Source: Terfezia claveryi (lineage: Eukaryota > Ascomycota > Pezizomycetes > Pezizales > Pezizaceae). Taken from it: DNA of 64,000 bases. Under the pieces are notes generated by a model. The model did not search any database, had not been told where the DNA came from, and saw nothing but the letters and a program-made list of their open reading frames with translations. The DNA is taken from positions 186,001 to 250,000 of the forward strand of contig WHUX01000063.1 of the NCBI GenBank assembly GCA_015179025.1, written 5' to 3'. The position numbers were made by a program, and so were the translations under genes. Positions 58,663-64,000 of this stretch are shown in pieces (positions within the stretch are counted from its first letter, which is position 1; every line of letters starts with the position of its first letter).

Positions 58663-60283
58663 TCAGAACTTCCCTCCGAAATCCCTATCACGGCCCCTAA
58701 CCAGTGACTCCTCATGATGCGTACCATCACCTGATAACATCGGTTGACTCATTTCTTTTTCCATCTCTTCCCGCTCCTGCACTCTACGACTAGTGCCAAT
58801 CCTCGGCGCTCCCCCCCTGCCGGGGAAACCAATTGCCGCGACAGCTGGCATAAACGGCGCCTGATCACCCAAATCCATTTCTAGCTGCGGTGCCGCAGGC
58901 CCATAGTATGTCCCTGCCTCATGGGGTGCACTAGCACCCCGTGAAGTCCCAACTGTAGCCGAACTAGCTCCAGGACCACCGGCCGCACTCTGACTGCGTT
59001 TATTCACCGATGTGAATGGGGTGCTGTAGATATATGCCAGCTCTGGGTAAACCTTTGGCTCCTTCTTTTTCGCCAGCCACTGCTTCACAAGGAAGAATAT
59101 GACCATGAAAACCACAATCGCTAGAACCCCACCGACTACAATACCGGCTATAGCTCCACGTGGTAGGGGTGAATCTTCGTCCCCTGGTGTAGGGATTGAG
59201 GTCGGAGTGGGAATTGTTACAGTTGTCTCCGTGCCCGTGGATGCACTCGATGTGGGCTTACTCGTCGGTGTAGAATTCAAAATCTCCACAGTAAAAAACT
59301 GAAATGGCTTCATTGGGGGACCAGAACCCGGTTTTTCCCAAACCAACCCTTGCATGGGCAGTGGTGCAGACTCGGACTGGTGGTTGCCACTGAAGGTTAC
59401 AGTGTAAGTCATTTCCTGAGTGTCTTGCCGCCGTACTAATCGGTTCCTTCTCAGCTTAAGATCATCACTATCATGATCCTTCCCATTTGTAGATCGAAGC
59501 GCCAGAACAACTATTCCGGTTACTACTATTTCGGCCTGGTGCGCGCCCACATGACCGGCAAATGCTGTAGTATCCTTTTTGTGCCACCATCTGAAAAGCT
59601 GCTTCGTCCCTTCTGCACAAGGGTCCGATTGTTTCCCCTCGCTCTTACTGTCCTCGTCCAAGGGCTCAAGCTTGTTATCCCCACGGGTCATCTTCTTGGA
59701 GTTCCTCTTAACCTCCCAGACTCCACTAAGTTGATTTCTTTCCTCACCAATTGTACTGTTCACCTCCTTCAACATAGTCCCGTGGACTTCATAGTCACTT
59801 TTACCGATGCCACCGCGCTGCCAAGCTTCCATCCTCCACCACGTCTCATTGTGTTGCGCGGAAGTCAAACTCGACTGTACCGAGGTCAGGAACTCGCCCT
59901 GCTCTCCTCCTACCATCTGAAAATAAAATGTATTTGCTTCGAACCATCCATCATGAACTGGTCCTAGTGTCAGGCGTGATGAGGAATATGGGCCAAACTT
60001 GAGTTTAGTGGGGAAGCATGAGGTCGGTTTTGACGTCGAGTTGAGGGTTGCGACAATTGTGCCAACATCTGTGGATATCAAACACGACCGTCAGCCCTAT
60101 GCCAAATATATAAAATACGAGTTATTTGAGGGACTGGGCCTAGAAACTGTGAGAAATACAAATTGAATCGAGGTTCTTCTTGGCTGCTTCCTCATCTGTC
60201 ACAAGAATGGCCATGGAAACCAGTGGCAAAACCCATATTGCAACACACAACAGCTGTATCCACAGAAAGAACCGAGAAATCAT
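58663..60283 (-). CDS. secretory single-pass membrane glycoprotein, fungal stalk type (509 aa)
   Basis: Two exons on the minus strand: 60283-60160 and 60068-58663; the 91-bp intron (GTATTT to CCACAG) is phase 1. The first exon supplies a signal peptide (MISRFFLWIQLLCVAIWVLP, cleavage probably near 24), which the long frame alone lacks. The ectodomain (about 25-300) has few cysteines, three or more N-glycosylation sequons (NST, NET, NST) and a conserved-looking tryptophan patch (HNETWWRMEAW, QLFRWWHKKD). A Ser/Thr/Pro stalk follows (STPTSKPTSSASTGTETTV). One transmembrane helix spans about 346-370 (GAIAGIVVGGVLAIVVFMV), followed by basic KQWLAKKK. The cytosolic tail of 130 residues is Gly/Ala/Glu-rich. 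The architecture matches fungal wall-sensor or Skg6/Mid2-like proteins, but no catalytic or WSC domain is visible, so function is unknown. Confidence 0.78.
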
Positions 60284-61786
60284 CGCATTATTCCAACTCC
60301 CGTAACTTCTGAGTGGGAATTAATTTCGTAGAGAGAATGTGATCGTCGTCAAGATGATGATAGGGTGCTTTGTTGCGCTGAGCTGCGATTTAGTTAGTGA
60401 TTAAGTAGGTGCAGACAGTAAAATGTAAGAAAAAGGCAGAAAGCCAAACTGTTGGTTTGCCAAAGCTGAGCTGACAGGATGAGATTAGAACGTCGAAGCT
60501 GGGAGATGGCAAAGGAGGGGAAGAAAAGATAGCCACAACGGAAAAATCATGAGCTGTTGTTGCAGATGCGTTAATATGAAGAAAGGTATGAAAGATACTC
60601 CAACGTGCAGAAAAAACGAGTTGAAATATTAGGATGAAAATCTCGAGGCAGTACCTCGGACTTGTGGGATAAGCATAAGAATGATATGAGGGGAGGGGTA
60701 CACAAATAGAGGGACAGGGAAGTCATACCGGATTGTGCGACCAAGACTAGTTCCAGGGGATGAATTCTTGGTGCGGTGGCAGCGCTCTGCATGTAGTTGA
60801 GGATCTTGATATATTTGAATTTCGAACTTGAAATCTGAATGCAGAAGCATAGCGAGTAATAATCTAATCCATCCCCTGCAGCAGACGGTAATTAATGAGG
60901 AAAAAATCCACCGAGTTTTGTGTAACATCCCTGGCTGGTGTAAGATTGATCTGTGTTCAGCCCTGGGGATCGTCGTGGGTTAGCATGGCGATGCATCATA
61001 TGCTCCTCACTCGTATACTTGATAATCAGCCAGATTACTTGTTGGCTAGTATGCTCAAGCAACTATATCAAATTCGCATTCCATAGCAGCGCGCATCGCA
61101 CAAACACAATGTTCATGAGGTGGTGCATCAGGACATTCTAATTTCCTCTATCTTTCTTTAAAGCAGGACTGCTCTGACACGTGAAGTGATGATCTTTGGT
61201 AAGCCGAGGGTTTATGGGGTTGAAGCCGGTCCAGTAGAAGGAGCTCGAACAGGTATGAAGTACCGATATGTGGCAGTCTCGCTACGATATGTGGGGCATA
61301 TCGCCTGTTGGAATCAAGAGTGAAGTAGTCTCGGAAAAAGGATGTGGTCCCCAAGACCAGATATATAGATCTATACTAGGTTGACTGCGACTGGATTTCG
61401 TGATCCACAGAATCAGAGAATCGCACAATCACATACAACACCCAACGAACGTCAAATAGCTGGATATTCGATACTTCGTTAACAGTACATTATAACAGTA
61501 CATTATAAACCAACAACTAGATCAAGGTTCTCCCCTTCTATAAGAAAACTCATTACCTATAGGGAGGAATTGATGATAAGCAGGACTGGATTCAAGGTAC
61601 GTACAAGTTCATCTACACAACCAGCGCAGTGGGAGAGAGAGAATAAGACTCTGGTCCCTCGAACGACAAAAACTATCCAACAGTCCAACTTACATTGAAA
61701 CCTCTAATCAAACAGCATCCCCCACCGCAGGTGCTAGCTGGATCCGTCGCATTGGGACCGACTCCTCTCCCCATTATCCCCTCGCT
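60284..61786. other. upstream region of the membrane protein gene
   Basis: Probable promoter of the minus-strand membrane protein gene at its left end. The repeated word ACAGTACATTATA occurs twice in tandem near 61482-61507. No gene is supported. Confidence 0.5.
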
Positions 61787-62140
61787 GTGGCCTCTCCACC
61801 ACCCCATTCGACCCATCCTCCCCTAACCCCTCCCAAACTTACCTTTACTCCACTCGTCCAGATCAAACCCCCACCCCATTCACCCGTCCTACCCCCTTCA
61901 CCGCCATTTGCTCCATCCTCATTCCTTCCTCCTACGCCCTCCCCAACAAACCTATACCTCCACTTGTCCAGATCAAACCCCTCCTGCCAAAGCTGCCTCC
62001 CCATTCTCCCCATTCTCCTCCCCTCTTACCCCTTCTACCACCCTACTTGCTCCATCCTCATTCCTTCCTCCTACCCCCTCCCCAGCAAACATTTACCTTC
62101 ACTCGTCCACACCCACCACATGCACATACCTTTGGCACCA
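61787..62140. repeat. C-rich imperfect minisatellite
   Basis: Pyrimidine-rich DNA in which blocks recur: TGCTCCATCCTCATTCCTTC near 61910 and again near 62048, and TCCAGATCAAACCCC near 61858 and 61969. The open frame over it encodes only Pro/Ser/Leu/His-rich sequence and starts at GTG, so it is not taken as a gene. Confidence 0.7.
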
Positions 62141-64000
62141 CTTCTAGCGCCCCAACCCACTTCAACAATACCCCATGCGGAACATCGATCAACCCTGCCT
62201 CAGCCAACTGCCTCACCCTTCATTCATTCATATAATCCCTATACGGTCTAGACCCAGCTGCGGTTGAGTTATGGAAGTGGCGTTTATGCTTTGGGGGTGG
62301 AGGAGAAGATTGCCCTTCGCAACTCTGCAACGGTTTTGAAAGCGGCAACAGCTGATGCAGGCTAGGATGAAGGATTCCATTGTGAATATTTATGATCTGA
62401 GCTGCTTGCCAAATTGAAGAAGTAATAGGATGTAATATAGGATGTAAATTCACTAATAGAACTGTACAAAAACTTGTGGTGGCAAGAATGACAGTTTGTG
62501 GTGTGGGAACCCTCTAGGATATCCCCTTCACCACTAGCCTGGTTGTACTTCGCCACCTATGAAAACGAAGGAAGTGGAAGACGTTATTAAACCCGTCTCG
62601 ATCTCTAGTTGGAGGCCAGCCTAGTCTTGCTTGCCTAGCTTTATCCTTCGGTTGCAGAATCTGAGTAGACGGATACACTCAGCTTGTCTGGTTACCTTCA
62701 TGATAATCACAAATGGCTGTTCCGAGGCTCAGAATCGAGCTAGGAGATCCTTCATGATGATAAGATCAGTATTATTGAATCCTCTCCACGGGAGGGCATA
62801 GGGGGGGGATAGAACATAATTACCCTGAACTCAAAATAAACAACAAACCACCGCACAGGGCGCCATCACAGTAGCCAAATAATGTAAGAAAGTTGCAATT
62901 CTATAAGATGTCGATCCGCCCAAAGCCCAAATTTTTAAAGAAAACAAGCCTGATACACATGCTCGCATTGTCAGCCAGGCTCAAGGGGGTGCGGTCTAAG
63001 ATTGTAGCTTACTTACTACTAATTATCTACTTTAGTATGGTGCTTCCTTTGTAGCAACGAATCCCGCGTGAGTTGAGGGTAATTTGAACAGATGGCACCA
63101 CTTTACTGTTACCCTCAAGTCCTGTGACAGCAGAACCTTATTCATGTATAAATAGCCTGTGGCTCTCGTTCTTGCTCCGTTTCCTTTTCTCTCCACCCAA
63201 TGTCTTGTATCTTGAGCCGAGTTCCATCGCACTCGTCGGCAAAATAAATCTGCGTCTCCTACGCTTCAAGAAGAACGCGATTTTCAGGTGCTTTCATGTG
63301 CTTTCTGCGCTTCCGCAAATTCCTTTTGCGTCATGGGTAACAAATCGGATGCAGCCTATGTTCTAACCTTGCGCCCTAATATCTCCAACAATAATAATCA
63401 CTACCACAAGCACCACTATAATCCGTCAGAATTAGCTCTAAAATTACGCATAAAATCACCTACAGGAAGATCACCAGGATAAATCCTACCATGACTGATA
63501 CAATTGGCAGTGCAATCACCGTGAACATCAGGACTGAAATCACCATCTCAGAATTCCACTTTTACTGTATGCGAAGACATCGGGTGATGGTTCTAAGACC
63601 GTTGGATCTGGTTCTAAGATGACGGAAGCTGGTTCTCAGATAGTAGGAGGGGGATCCGACATCAGGGGGCTGGCAGAATGTGGATCCACTACTTTCAACC
63701 TGCGATCGCCTGGGACTTGAAGATTTTTTTCCTGTTATACTATCTAGAGTCCACCTCTATGTACCCTCTGATTTCTAGGCTTATTACGGTGATACGGGCC
63801 TTTTGTGACGATGATTCTGGGTTGAGTAGAATGGTAATTTCTAGGCTTTTTTGCACGGTTTTACGGGGCCTATTTGGATGGTGATATCTGGGCTTATTTG
63901 CACGGCGATATGGGGTTTGTTTTGACGATTTCTTCTAGGTTGTTTTGCACGATGATTACTGGGCTTATTTTGGCGCGCCTTCGCAAGTTAATTCTGATGG
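62141..64000. other. gene-poor right end with short imperfect repeats
   Basis: No gene is supported. It includes a 21-bp repeat (63589-63651) and, from about 63760 to the edge, loosely repeated words of the form GGGCTTATTTGCACGGYGAT. Nothing else is recognised. Confidence 0.5.
63589..63651 (+). repeat. 21-bp imperfect tandem repeat, three units
   Basis: Units at 63589, 63610 and 63631 each start GGTTCT(A/C)AGA. The unit is a multiple of three and the frame across it stays open (GSKTVGSGSKMTEAGS), but no start codon or longer gene is present. Confidence 0.75.

Noticed and set aside
59473..59967. 164-codon plus-strand open frame opposite the membrane protein gene
   Set aside because: It lies wholly antisense to a better supported coding exon and has no recognisable protein features.
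61787..62251. 154-codon proline-rich open frame
   Set aside because: Opens at GTG, lies in a C-rich imperfect minisatellite and encodes only simple sequence.
1..64000. CRISPR array or prokaryotic operons
   Set aside because: The spliced genes are eukaryotic and no spaced identical repeats of CRISPR form are present.

Overview
The window is nuclear DNA from a filamentous ascomycete (Pezizomycotina). The evidence is a set of short phase-consistent introns (45-91 bp, one of 265 bp) with GTRNGT-type donors and CTRAC-like branch points, together with fungal families: an Anp1-type GT62 mannosyltransferase, a Cat8/FacB Zn2Cys6 regulator, a fungal indoleamine 2,3-dioxygenase, a Pex4-type E2 and a class I terpene synthase. 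I cannot name the genus from sequence alone. About a quarter of the window is convincing coding sequence. The rest is AT-rich intergenic DNA with microsatellites, small inverted-repeat elements and decayed exon-like fragments.

Layout. 1-38: the last codons of a gene entering from the left. 883-1977: ANP1 homologue (+). 2690-4423: large disordered protein (+). 7642-9655: NAD kinase (+). 9.7-17 kb: gene-poor, with a 271-bp TA-flanked inverted-repeat element (12800-13070). 17081-19040: a six-exon class I terpene synthase (+) that no single reading frame shows. 19-23 kb: orphan exon fragments and repeats. 23022-25940: five-exon Cat8/FacB homologue (+). 26-32.6 kb: gene-poor. 32592-33395: His/Ser/Pro-rich N-terminus with a conserved-looking C-terminal domain (+). 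37844-39475: three-exon indoleamine 2,3-dioxygenase (+). 41278-41532: small membrane protein candidate (-). 42332-44619: two-exon disordered coiled-coil protein (-). 44.6-52.5 kb: gene-poor. 52504-53297: three-exon PEX4 homologue (-). 53.3-58.6 kb: gene-poor, with a P-loop protein relic. 58663-60283: signal-peptide single-pass membrane protein (-). 60.3-64 kb: minisatellites.

Functional reading. Most genes are independent housekeeping genes: Golgi mannan synthesis, NADP supply, tryptophan catabolism towards NAD, and peroxisomal receptor recycling. FacB/Cat8 (acetate and gluconeogenic control) and Pex4 (peroxisome function) both belong to two-carbon/fatty-acid metabolism, but nothing here shows that they are linked. 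The terpene synthase has no recognisable tailoring enzyme beside it, so I do not call a biosynthetic cluster. It is the most novel gene: all its class I metal-binding motifs are present, yet an unusually long insert lies between the NSE helix and the C-terminal RY motif. The most novel non-coding items are a dispersed double-hairpin motif (six or more copies) and two TA-flanked miniature inverted-repeat families, one carrying an RNase H-like fragment.
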